A stretch of 64,000 nucleotides of DNA from Flavobacteriaceae bacterium (GTDB lineage Bacteria; Bacteroidota; Bacteroidia; Flavobacteriales; Flavobacteriaceae). The notes beneath the pieces were generated by a model. It made no database searches, had not been told where the DNA came from, and was given only the letters and a program-made list of their open reading frames with translations. Position 1 is the stretch's first letter; each line of letters opens with the position of its first letter. This document shows positions 1 to 7,889 of this stretch, piece by piece. Where the stretch lies: contig JABSPL010000189.1 of NCBI GenBank assembly GCA_013215105.1, positions 37,040 through 101,039 of the forward strand, read 5' to 3'. The translations under genes and the position numbers were made by a program.

Positions 1-1
1 G

Positions 2-484
2 CTAGGTGGCTTATTAATAATAGGAATATTATTATATTTGAGATGGCTATGCACAGACAAAAAAACTACACAAAACTCTACAATACTCAAGAAATTGGCC
101 TTCCTATCGATGTTATCTATATTTTTTCAAATACTACTAGGCACACAAGTAAGAGAGTTTGTTGACCAACAGATAAGCGAAATGGGCTTCGAATACAAAC
201 AACTTAGCTTACTTGAACCTAATATGTTTTTCTATATACATAGGTCTTTTACCATAATCATAGTATTACTTAGCTTATATATGCTATACATACATCAGAT
301 GAAAAAATACACTTCTAACCTTATATATTGGATAGTGGGAATTATAGCTATAGAGACATTAACAGGAATTATAATGTATTATGTAGACTTCCCTATGGGA
401 ACACAATCTATACATTTATTACTAGGAGCTATTTTGTTTGGTTTACAATATTATATGTATTTGCAAGCTAGTAAAACACAGTAA
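2..484 (+). CDS. ctaA: Heme A synthase (COX15/CtaA family), C-terminal part
   Basis: The reading frame is open to the left edge, so only the last 160 residues are visible and the true start lies outside the window; the TTG at 38 is internal. The family converts heme O to heme A for aa3-type cytochrome oxidase in the inner membrane. Visible are about four hydrophobic helices, the family-typical LLGTQVREFVDQ stretch and two helix-borne histidines (FYIHRSF and QSIHLLLG) at the places where the C-terminal half of CtaA carries its heme-ligand histidines. A strong hairpin terminator follows 55 bases later. Family assignment is good; which neighbours it had upstream cannot be seen. Confidence 0.85.
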   Translation, partial: LGGLLIIGILLYLRWLCTDKKTTQNSTILKKLAFLSMLSIFFQILLGTQVREFVDQQISEMGFEYKQLSLLEPNMFFYIHRSFTIIIVLLSLYMLYIHQMKKYTSNLIYWIVGIIAIETLTGIIMYYVDFPMGTQSIHLLLGAILFGLQYYMYLQASKTQ

Positions 485-538
485 ATATATTATATCTTAG
501 GTTGTTTTTTGTAACACAACTCTTAAATGATAAGCATA

Positions 539-576
539 AAAAAATCCATCTTTAATTCGTTAAAGATGGATTTTTT
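539..576. terminator. Bidirectional hairpin terminator between ctaA and glyA
   Basis: A 17-bp perfect stem (539-555 with 560-576) closes a TTCG tetraloop and is flanked by A and T runs on both sides. It sits between two convergent genes and can serve both. Confidence 0.9.
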
Positions 577-598
577 ATTAATTATATAATCTACAAAA

Positions 599-1870
599 CT
601 ATGAGAATAAAGGTTTTTCGCTCATCATAGCGTTAACTTTAATAGCTACTTCTTCTAATATATCTTCATTTTCATGATTACATATAACAGTATCTATCAA
701 CTCAACTATTTCAGACATATCTTCCTCTACTAACCCACGAGTGGTTATAGCCGAAGTACCTACTCTTATTCCTGAAGTCACAAATGGTGATTTATCATCG
801 AAAGGAACCATGTTTTTATTTACAGTAATATCAGCTTTTACTAGTGCATTTTCAGCATCTTTCCCCGAAATGTTTTTATTCCTAAGGTCTATAAGCATCA
901 TATGATTATCGGTACCTCCCGATATTATTTTATAATCTTTTGCTACAAAAAGCTCTGCCATTTTCTTAGCATTTTTCTTTAACTGAACTTGGTAATGTAA
1001 GAATTTATCCTCTAAAGCCTCTCCAAAAGCTATAGCCTTAGCAGCTATTATATGCTCTAAAGGACCTCCTTGCATTCCTGGGAAAACCGCAGAATTCAAC
1101 AAAGAAGACATCTTTTTAAGGTTACCATTTTTTAATTTATGTCCAAACGGGTTTTCAAAATCTTTACCCATCATTATCATACCACCTCTAGGCCCCCTAA
1201 GAGTCTTGTGAGTAGTAGTAGTTATTATATGACAATGAGGAAGCGGATCGTTCAACAATCCTTTGGCTATAAGCCCTGCCGGATGAGAAATATCAGCCAT
1301 AAGTATTGCTCCTACGCTATCTGCTATTTTTCTGAACCTAGCGAAATCCATATCTCTAGAGTATGATGATGCCCCTGCTATTATAAGATTAGGTTTTTCT
1401 GCATCGGCTACTTCTTGTATTTTGTCGTAGTCTAACATTTCTGTTTTAGGGTCTACTCCATAGAAACAAGTTTTATATGTTTTTCCCGAAAAGTTAACAG
1501 GTGAACCATGAGTTAGGTGACCTCCATGAGAAAGATCGAAACCTAATATTTTGTCTCCTGGTTTCAAACATGCCAAGTAAACAGCTGCATTAGCTTGCGA
1601 ACCAGAATGTGGTTGTACGTTTGCATATTCAGCACCAAACAAAGCTTTAGCGTTATCTATTGCTATTTGTTCTATCTGATCAACTACTTCACAACCTCCG
1701 TAATATCTCTTCCCTGGGTATCCTTCAGCATATTTATTAGTCAAAATAGACCCTGCAGCTTTCATTACGTTATCACTTACGAAATTTTCCGAAGCTATTA
1801 ACTCTAATCCTTCTGTTTGTCTTTCTCTTTCGTCTTCTATTAAGGCGAATATTACTTGGTCATTATTCAT
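599..1870 (-). CDS. glyA: Serine hydroxymethyltransferase
   Basis: PLP enzyme that interconverts serine and glycine and loads one-carbon units on tetrahydrofolate in the cytoplasm. The 423-residue length is normal for the family. The PLP-binding lysine is K222 in the motif [14 protein letters not shown], and the N-terminal half has the typical [19 protein letters not shown] and HSGSQAN motifs. The gene is monocistronic: a hairpin terminator lies just downstream and a TACATTTG -7 octamer lies upstream, divergent from the fahA promoter. The ATG at 1870 fits the family N-terminus. No oddities. Confidence 0.97.
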   Translation of the reverse strand: MNNDQVIFALIEDERERQTEGLELIASENFVSDNVMKAAGSILTNKYAEGYPGKRYYGGCEVVDQIEQIAIDNAKALFGAEYANVQPHSGSQANAAVYLACLKPGDKILGFDLSHGGHLTHGSPVNFSGKTYKTCFYGVDPKTEMLDYDKIQEVADAEKPNLIIAGASSYSRDMDFARFRKIADSVGAILMADISHPAGLIAKGLLNDPLPHCHIITTTTHKTLRGPRGGMIMMGKDFENPFGHKLKNGNLKKMSSLLNSAVFPGMQGGPLEHIIAAKAIAFGEALEDKFLHYQVQLKKNAKKMAELFVAKDYKIISGGTDNHMMLIDLRNKNISGKDAENALVKADITVNKNMVPFDDKSPFVTSGIRVGTSAITTRGLVEEDMSEIVELIDTVICNHENEDILEEVAIKVNAMMSEKPLFS

Positions 1871-1908
1871 AATACTCTGTTTTTTTGTTTTTTATAAAAA
1901 TATAGCCA

Positions 1909-1916
1909 CAAATGTA
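1909..1916 (-). promoter_or_regulatory. glyA promoter, -7 element
   Basis: Reads TACATTTG on the minus strand, matching the Bacteroidota -7 consensus TAnnTTTG, about 40 bases upstream of the glyA start. No clear -33 element at the usual spacing. Confidence 0.55.
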
Positions 1917-1926
1917 GTAAATAGAT

Positions 1927-1957
1927 TTTTTCTAATAACAATAATAAGGTATATTTG
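1927..1957 (+). promoter_or_regulatory. fahA promoter (-33 TTTT, -7 TATATTTG)
   Basis: TATATTTG at 1950-1957 matches the TAnnTTTG -7 consensus and is preceded by TTTT at 1927-1930 with a 19-base spacer, the normal spacing. It lies 27 bases ahead of the fahA ATG. Confidence 0.6.
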
Positions 1958-1984
1958 ACAATAATTTTTTCTTAAAATAATAAT

Positions 1985-3268
1985 ATGGAAATTACTGCTA
2001 ATAAACCAGATAGAAAATCGTGGATAGATATAAAAGAAAATTCTGATTTTCCTATACAAAATATACCTTTCGGGGTTTTTACCAACAATGAAGACTCTAC
2101 TACCGTAGGTGTCAGAATAGGAGACAAAGCTATAGACTTAGCTTCTCTACAACATTTAGGTTATCTTAAAGATATAAAATCTCTTGAAGATGACGTGTTT
2201 TTGTACGGAACTCTTAACGAATTTATATCATTAGGATCTAAAACTTGGAGACAAGCTCGTAACAGAATAGCCGATGTTTTCGATAAAGAGAATACCGAAT
2301 TACAAGAAAACAAAGACCATATAGAGCAAATTGTTTACGATATAGACGATATAATAATGCAATTACCTGTATATATAGGTGATTATACCGATTTCTATTC
2401 TAGTAAAGAACACGCTACCAATGTAGGTACTATGTTCAGAGACCCTGAAAACGCCTTATTACCTAACTGGTTACATATACCTGTAGGTTACCACGGTAGA
2501 GCTTCTTCGGTAGTTCTTTCGGATACAGATATACGTAGACCAAAAGGGCAGACTTTACCTTTGGGAGAAAAGCAACCTGTATTCGGTCAGTCTAACAGAA
2601 TCGATTTTGAACTAGAAATGGCTTTTATTACTACTGATGCTAACGAAATGGGTGACACCGTGGCTGTTGACGATGCTGAGGACAAAATATTTGGAATGGT
2701 ATTATTTAATGACTGGAGTGCTAGAGATATGCAAGCTTGGGAATATGTACCTTTAGGTCCGTTTTTGGCTAAGAATTTTGCTTCTACAATATCTCCTTGG
2801 ATAGTTACTTTAGACGCTCTTAAGCCTTATAAAACTGTAAACACTAAGCAAAGCCCAGAACCTTTACCTTATTTGCTACAAAAAGGAGAAAACAACTACG
2901 ATATAAAACTTCAAGCAGCTATTTTACCAGAAGAAAGTGGTATAGAAACTATAGTTACTAATACTAACTTTAAACACATGTATTGGACTATGGCTCAGCA
3001 ATTAGCTCATCATACGGTCAATGGTTGTAACGTAATGTCAGGTGACCTTATGGGAAGTGGAACTATATCAGGACCTACCCCTGATAGTTATGGATCTATG
3101 CTAGAGCTAGCTTGGAAAGGTACTAAACCAGTAAAACTAAACGATGGTACAGAACGTAAATTCATAAACGATAACGATACTGTAATATTGAGAGGACATT
3201 GTTATAATGGTACTACTCGTATTGGTTTTGGTGAATGTAGAGGTAAAATACTACCTGCCAAAAAATAA
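1985..3268 (+). CDS. fahA: Fumarylacetoacetase
   Basis: Hydrolyses fumarylacetoacetate to fumarate and acetoacetate, the last step of tyrosine/homogentisate breakdown. All metal and catalytic residues of the well-studied mammalian enzyme can be placed with a constant offset of ten: D136 and the catalytic H143 in GDYTDFYSSKEHATN, E209 and E211 in IDFELEMAF, and D243 in FNDWSARD. The C-terminal GSGTISGP motif is present. 427 residues is the full family length. No other tyrosine-catabolism gene is in the window. A promoter octamer precedes it and a hairpin terminator follows. Confidence 0.96.
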   Translation: MEITANKPDRKSWIDIKENSDFPIQNIPFGVFTNNEDSTTVGVRIGDKAIDLASLQHLGYLKDIKSLEDDVFLYGTLNEFISLGSKTWRQARNRIADVFDKENTELQENKDHIEQIVYDIDDIIMQLPVYIGDYTDFYSSKEHATNVGTMFRDPENALLPNWLHIPVGYHGRASSVVLSDTDIRRPKGQTLPLGEKQPVFGQSNRIDFELEMAFITTDANEMGDTVAVDDAEDKIFGMVLFNDWSARDMQAWEYVPLGPFLAKNFASTISPWIVTLDALKPYKTVNTKQSPEPLPYLLQKGENNYDIKLQAAILPEESGIETIVTNTNFKHMYWTMAQQLAHHTVNGCNVMSGDLMGSGTISGPTPDSYGSMLELAWKGTKPVKLNDGTERKFINDNDTVILRGHCYNGTTRIGFGECRGKILPAKK

Positions 3269-3285
3269 TATTTGATTGATTTAAA

Positions 3286-3340
3286 ATAAAATCCGTTACC
3301 TTGTTTCTTACGAAATAAAGTAACGGATTTTATCTTTTTT
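3286..3340 (+). terminator. fahA terminator
   Basis: A perfect 14-bp inverted repeat (3286-3299 with 3320-3333, core AAAATCCGTTAC) followed by a T-rich run, 17 bases after the fahA stop codon. Confidence 0.85.
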
Positions 3341-3378
3341 ATAGAATATACATTGTCCTGCATTTAATATCATTTAAC

Positions 3379-3415
3379 AAATGTTTAACTATAAATCTAC
3401 GAATGTTAAACATTT
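3379..3415. repeat. Perfect 11-bp inverted repeat upstream of the phosphoesterase gene
   Basis: AAATGTTTAAC (3379-3389) is repeated inverted as GTTAAACATTT (3405-3415) around a 15-base spacer, about 105 bases upstream of the gene at 3519. It has no T run on either side, so an operator or RNA structure is as likely as a terminator. A second small palindrome, ATACTGAGTAT at 3450-3460, is partly repeated inverted as ACTCAGTAT at 3509-3517, touching the start codon. Confidence 0.5.
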
Positions 3416-3518
3416 ACTTCCTTTTATATATTGCCACCCTAGTATATAAATACTGAGTATATTTACTTTTTTAAAGTTTTAACCACAAAACTTATTAAAC
3501 CCAATAAACTCAGTATAT

Positions 3519-4337
3519 ATGAGAAAAATTATTTGCGTAATATTATTGATTATTAGCATACAGTGCGAGAAATTCAATTATTCCCCCTACGAAATACGTC
3601 TTGACCCTTCGCAAGAAAATATAAATGCGAAAAATACAGATAAAATAAAAAATCTTGAAAACTCAGATAAAGGAGGTGTATTCAGAATAGCACTAACTGC
3701 CGATAATCAGAACAATTTTGATTCACTAGAAAAAGTAGTTTCAGATATAAACAAACAGGATGTAGATTTTGTATTAATAGCAGGAGATATAACCGAATTT
3801 GGATCTAGTACAGAATACAAAATAGGATTAGATATTTTCAAGACGATCAATAAACCTTTTATAACTGTTATAGGAAATCATGATTGCCTTGGAACAGGTA
3901 AAGTGATGTATGACGAAATGTATGGAGATAAAGATTTTTCTTTCATATACAAACGAATTAAATTTATAGTTCTAAACACTAATTCTAGAGAATATCAGTT
4001 TGATGGAACTGTCCCTAATTTGTATTGGTTAAAAGATCAAATATATAAAGATGAAAACTCTCATTTCGATAAAATAATAATAACTTCTCATGTAGGGCTC
4101 AAAAAGAATAATTCTGATTTAGATGAAAATGCTTTCCAATACATAGACGATTTATTTAAAGATAAAGATTATATATTGGCAGCTCTGCATGGTCATGGGC
4201 ATAAATTTGATGAATACAAAGGATTCACTAATAAATCCATACAATCTCTGGAGGTAGCTGATATGAAAGACGAAGGTTACTATATAATAACAATTTCGAA
4301 TGAAGATGAAATATCATGGATAAGAAAAAACATATAA
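3519..4337 (+). CDS. Calcineurin-like phosphoesterase, probable lipoprotein
   Basis: A 272-residue metallophosphoesterase fold. Motifs in order: ALTADNQ (D62, with Q64 where many members have His), LIAGDITEFG (D90), VIGNHDC (N120, H121), TSHVG (H191) and HGHGH (224-228). Together these are the usual binuclear metal ligands apart from the first-motif His-to-Gln change. The N-terminus is a short signal peptide ending in SIQC with Cys at 16, suggesting a lipidated, membrane-anchored protein, though the lipobox is weak. It overlaps the next gene by 22 bases, so the two are probably co-translated. The substrate cannot be told from the sequence. Confidence 0.8.
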   Translation: MRKIICVILLIISIQCEKFNYSPYEIRLDPSQENINAKNTDKIKNLENSDKGGVFRIALTADNQNNFDSLEKVVSDINKQDVDFVLIAGDITEFGSSTEYKIGLDIFKTINKPFITVIGNHDCLGTGKVMYDEMYGDKDFSFIYKRIKFIVLNTNSREYQFDGTVPNLYWLKDQIYKDENSHFDKIIITSHVGLKKNNSDLDENAFQYIDDLFKDKDYILAALHGHGHKFDEYKGFTNKSIQSLEVADMKDEGYYIITISNEDEISWIRKNI

Positions 4338-4990
4338 TAATTGCAACTATAGTTTTTGTATTATTTAATAATTATAAGACTGAAGCTCAAGTGGAAATAA
4401 CCGGAGCACCTTATTTAAGGAACGACAATGTCACAGAGCAGAGATATAACAATAGTGATACATATAAAAAACCGTTTTTATTGCCTGACTATTTTTCTTT
4501 ACAGTATGCTGGAGATATTGGTTTTATGAGTATTGGAGGTGGTTATTTCTATAATAAAAACAAAAAAGTTAGAGTTAATATATCTATAGGGATTGTTCCT
4601 AAAAGGATAGCGACTACAAGTTCTAGTATAATTACATTAGCTCATGAATTTCAAATAATGAAGCCTATAAAAATAAAAAACAATTTCGAATGGAGTATTG
4701 TTAATGTAGGTGCTCAATTGAGTTATTATTCAGGAAACGAATATAATAGTTTGAATAGAGGGTATGAAGATAAATATTATTATTTGTTTAGCACAAACAT
4801 AGGCTATAGGTTCTATTTCAAAACAGAGTTACTTTGGCTTAATTCTTATAAATATTTAGGTTATAAGAAAATTAGCTTTTATTTTGAATCAGGACGTAAT
4901 GCTACTGATATATTAACTAGTTTTAAAAATAGAACTGTTAATTACTTTGATTCAGCTTCTTTTGGATTTGGATTAAACCTTTATCTCTAG
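4316..4990 (+). CDS. Probable outer-membrane beta-barrel protein of unknown function
   Basis: A 224-residue protein with a signal peptide (residues 1-24, ending TEAQ) followed by alternating amphipathic strands rich in Tyr, Phe and Gly and a final strand SFGFGLNLYL, typical of small Bacteroidota outer-membrane barrels. I do not recognise the family. Its start lies inside the 3' end of the phosphoesterase gene, and an alternative downstream start would remove the signal peptide, so the overlapping ATG is preferred. Together with the upstream lipoprotein it forms an isolated two-gene unit closed by a strong terminator. Confidence 0.65.
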   Translation: MDKKKHIIIATIVFVLFNNYKTEAQVEITGAPYLRNDNVTEQRYNNSDTYKKPFLLPDYFSLQYAGDIGFMSIGGGYFYNKNKKVRVNISIGIVPKRIATTSSSIITLAHEFQIMKPIKIKNNFEWSIVNVGAQLSYYSGNEYNSLNRGYEDKYYYLFSTNIGYRFYFKTELLWLNSYKYLGYKKISFYFESGRNATDILTSFKNRTVNYFDSASFGFGLNLYL

Positions 4991-5026
4991 TGTTTGTTTT
5001 AAATTAAAGAAGTATATAGATATTAT

Positions 5027-5065
5027 AAAAAAAACCTCATTATATATATAATGAGGTTTTTTTTT
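5027..5065. terminator. Bidirectional terminator
   Basis: A-run, CCTCATTATA, its inverted repeat and a T-run form a long perfect hairpin between two convergent genes ending at 4990 and 5074. Confidence 0.92.
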
Positions 5066-5073
5066 GATAAACA

Positions 5074-7104
5074 CTAAACCAATCCTGCTCTTTTAAGTAA
5101 AGCTTTAGAATCTGGTTTTTTACCTCTAAACTTCTCGTACAAATCCATAGGATCTATAGTTCCTCCTTTAGAAAGTATATTTTCTTTAAAACTATTAGCT
5201 GTTTCAGCATCGAAAATACCATTTTCTTCAAATACCGAAAACACATCTGCATCTAGTACTTCTGCCCATTTATAAGAATAATAAGCTGCAGAATACCCTC
5301 CTTGGAATATATGTGCAAAAGCCGTACTCATACAACTAGTTTCTATACTAGGATACAAATCTATATTTTCGAAAACACTTTTTTCTAAGTCTTTTATATT
5401 TTTTATTTCAGAAGAATATTCGCTATGCCATTTCATATCCAAAAGTCCGAAACTCAACTGACGCATAGTTTGAGAACCTTCCATAAAGTTAGCTGCAGCT
5501 TTTATTTTATCTATATATTCTTGTGGTAAAACCTCTCCTGTCTCATAATGCTTAGCAAACAAACTAAGAGCTTCCTTCTGATAACACCAGTTTTCCATCA
5601 ATTGACTTGGTAGTTCTACAAAATCCCATAACACACTAGTCCCTGACAAACTAGAATATGTAGTGTTAGCCAACATACCATGTAAAGCATGCCCAAACTC
5701 GTGAAACAAAGTAGTCACTTCCATAAAAGTTAAAAAAGATGGCTTGCTTCCTGTAGGTTTAGTAAAGTTGCAAACTATAGAAATATGAGGTCTACTATTT
5801 TCGTTATTTCTTATGTATTGACTCTTGTAAGAGGTCATCCACGCTCCGTTACGTTTACCTTTTCTAGGAAAGAAATCAGTATAAAACACCGATAAAAACT
5901 CACCTTTATTATCCGAAACTATATACGTTCTGACTTCTTTGTTATAAACGTCTATTTCGGTAGTTTCTTTGAAAGTGATACCATAAAGTTTTTCGGCTAT
6001 AGTAAACGCTCCTTCTAACACATTATTTAATTCAAAATATGGCTTTAGAGTTTCGTTATCTAAGTCAAACTTATTTTTTTTTATTTTTTCGGTATAGTAA
6101 GCACTATCCCATTTTTCTATTTTATTGATACCGTCTTTCAAAGCATATTCTTCTAATAAGTTAAATTCTTTAACCGATATAGATTTAGCTTTATCAAGTA
6201 AGTCGTTAGTAAATTCTAATACATTACTTACACTTTTCGCCATTCTTTCTTCCAATACATAAGTTGCATGATTATCATACCCTAGTATATTGGCTCTTTC
6301 ATGTCTTAGTCTTGCTATGTCCAGAACTATTTGTTCGTTATTGTATGAATTATCTTTAAATGCCCTAGCTCCAAAGGCTTTGGTTATAGTTTCTCTCAGT
6401 TCTCTATTGTCCACATAAGTTACAAATGCTATATATATAGGCATATCCAACGTGAATTTATAACCTTCTTTTTTGGAGTCTTCTGCCATTTTCTTGGCAT
6501 TGTCTATATCGTCTTGTGGTAGACCTTTTAGTTTGCTTACATCTTCTACTATTAACTCAAACTCATTACCGTCAGCAAGTATATTCTCTCCAAACCTCAA
6601 CGATAATTCAGATAATTTAAGATCTATTTTACGTAATTTATTTTTGCTTTGCTCATCTAAATCAGCTCCATTTCTAGAAAAAGATTTATATGTTTTGTCT
6701 AATAAAGTAATTTGTTCTACCGATAATTTTGACCTATCAGTATTGTCAAAAACATATTTTATTTTATAGAAAAGTTCTTTATTAAGTCTTATATCGTTAC
6801 TGTATTCTGACAGAATAGGAGAAACCTCTTGAGCTATAGCTTGAAGATTATCGGTTGTTTCAGCAGAATTAAGGTTGAAAAATATAGAAGAAATAGTTCC
6901 TAACAACTCACCGCTACATTCTAGTGTTTCTATAGTATTACTAAAACTAGGATCTTGTTTGTCGTCTATTATATCATTTATTTCAGCTTTGGCCTTTTCT
7001 ATAGCTGTTTTGAAAGCTGGTAAATAATCCGATTCGTTTATTTTGGAAAAAGGTGCTGTACTGTATAAAGTATTAAAGTCGTTCAATAAAAAATTATTGA
7101 TCAT
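5074..7104 (-). CDS. M3 family oligopeptidase (dipeptidyl carboxypeptidase/OpdA type)
   Basis: Zinc endopeptidase that degrades short peptides, probably in the cytoplasm because no signal peptide is visible. The 676-residue length is typical for the Dcp/OpdA branch of M3. The zinc site is HEFGH at 468-472 within TLFHEFGHALHG, and the third ligand is E497 in FVELPSQ. The C-terminal substrate-binding region (GGYSAAYYSYKWAEVLDADVF) is also conserved. Dcp and OpdA cannot be separated by eye. It is monocistronic, with its own TATATTTG promoter and a shared downstream terminator. Confidence 0.92.
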   Translation of the reverse strand: MINNFLLNDFNTLYSTAPFSKINESDYLPAFKTAIEKAKAEINDIIDDKQDPSFSNTIETLECSGELLGTISSIFFNLNSAETTDNLQAIAQEVSPILSEYSNDIRLNKELFYKIKYVFDNTDRSKLSVEQITLLDKTYKSFSRNGADLDEQSKNKLRKIDLKLSELSLRFGENILADGNEFELIVEDVSKLKGLPQDDIDNAKKMAEDSKKEGYKFTLDMPIYIAFVTYVDNRELRETITKAFGARAFKDNSYNNEQIVLDIARLRHERANILGYDNHATYVLEERMAKSVSNVLEFTNDLLDKAKSISVKEFNLLEEYALKDGINKIEKWDSAYYTEKIKKNKFDLDNETLKPYFELNNVLEGAFTIAEKLYGITFKETTEIDVYNKEVRTYIVSDNKGEFLSVFYTDFFPRKGKRNGAWMTSYKSQYIRNNENSRPHISIVCNFTKPTGSKPSFLTFMEVTTLFHEFGHALHGMLANTTYSSLSGTSVLWDFVELPSQLMENWCYQKEALSLFAKHYETGEVLPQEYIDKIKAAANFMEGSQTMRQLSFGLLDMKWHSEYSSEIKNIKDLEKSVFENIDLYPSIETSCMSTAFAHIFQGGYSAAYYSYKWAEVLDADVFSVFEENGIFDAETANSFKENILSKGGTIDPMDLYEKFRGKKPDSKALLKRAGLV

Positions 7105-7131
7105 AGTAAATTATTTTTCTTGATTAAGAAA

Positions 7132-7139
7132 CAAATATA
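7132..7139 (-). promoter_or_regulatory. M3 peptidase promoter, -7 element
   Basis: TATATTTG on the minus strand, 27 bases ahead of the start codon, matches the TAnnTTTG consensus. Confidence 0.55.
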
Positions 7140-7176
7140 GCTATTTTTAAAACTAAATGATATGTGTTTTGAAACT

Positions 7177-7217
7177 AAAAAAGTCTTCAATATTATTTAT
7201 ATAATAATACTGAAGAC
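7177..7217 (-). terminator. msrA terminator
   Basis: GTCTTCAATATTATT (7183-7197) pairs with 7203-7217 with one mismatch. On the minus strand the hairpin is followed by a T run (A run at 7177-7182), so it ends transcription from msrA. Confidence 0.8.
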
Positions 7218-7243
7218 CTTGGTGGTTAAATAAAAAATATTCC

Positions 7244-7828
7244 TTATTTCTTTAAAGATTTACTATATTTTTTTATGAATTTAGAAATCTTAGGTGTTAT
7301 AACCATTTTACAATATGGAGCTTCCTTATTCTGAGAATAGTAGTCTTTATGATAATCTTCTGCCGAGTAGTAGTCTGTTAGCTCGACTACTTGGGTTACT
7401 ATTTTGTTATCGAAATCTCCAGACTTGTCTAGCTCTAGTATTTTAGCTACAGCTATCTGCTTCTCTTCTTGTGTTTTATAAAAAATAACAGAACGATACT
7501 GAGTACCTATATCGTTACCTTGACGGTTAAGCGTAGTCGGGTCGTGAGTATAAAAGAATACGTCTAGCAATAGCTCGTAACTAATAGCCTCAGGGTTGTA
7601 TTTTATCTTAAGAACTTCGGCATGGTTGGTTGTACCTGTACAAATTTCTTTGTAAGTAGGGTTTTTGATATCTCCTCCAGTATAACCTGGTTCTACTACT
7701 TCCACACCTTCTAACTGTTGAAATATTGCCTCGGTACACCAGAAACAACCGTTACCTATAACTATTTCTTTAGATTTTTGTGCCATAATATTTGCTGATA
7801 ATAATAAGATTAATATAAATTTTCTCAT
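7244..7828 (-). CDS. msrA: Peptide methionine-S-sulfoxide reductase MsrA, exported
   Basis: Reduces the S form of methionine sulfoxide in damaged proteins. The catalytic motif GCFWC is at 27-31 with the active Cys at 28, followed by EPGYTGG and the GTQYRS motif, all standard for MsrA. Residues 1-16 look like a signal peptide ending in Ala-Gln, so this copy probably works in the periplasm. The end (YYSQNKEAPYCKMVI) includes a possible recycling Cys. The gene follows the copper ATPase gene by 61 bases and may be transcribed with it; a hairpin terminator follows. Confidence 0.95.
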   Translation of the reverse strand: MRKFILILLLSANIMAQKSKEIVIGNGCFWCTEAIFQQLEGVEVVEPGYTGGDIKNPTYKEICTGTTNHAEVLKIKYNPEAISYELLLDVFFYTHDPTTLNRQGNDIGTQYRSVIFYKTQEEKQIAVAKILELDKSGDFDNKIVTQVVELTDYYSAEDYHKDYYSQNKEAPYCKMVITPKISKFIKKYSKSLKK

Positions 7829-7889
7829 GTCTCAAAAATATATCTTTTTTAGTAAAACACAAACCTTTAGCACAAGTAAATCAAATAAA

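Noticed and set aside
7829..7889. Possible ccoS gene downstream of ccoI
   Set aside because: The gap of 61 bases is too short, and no fitting small frame is present.
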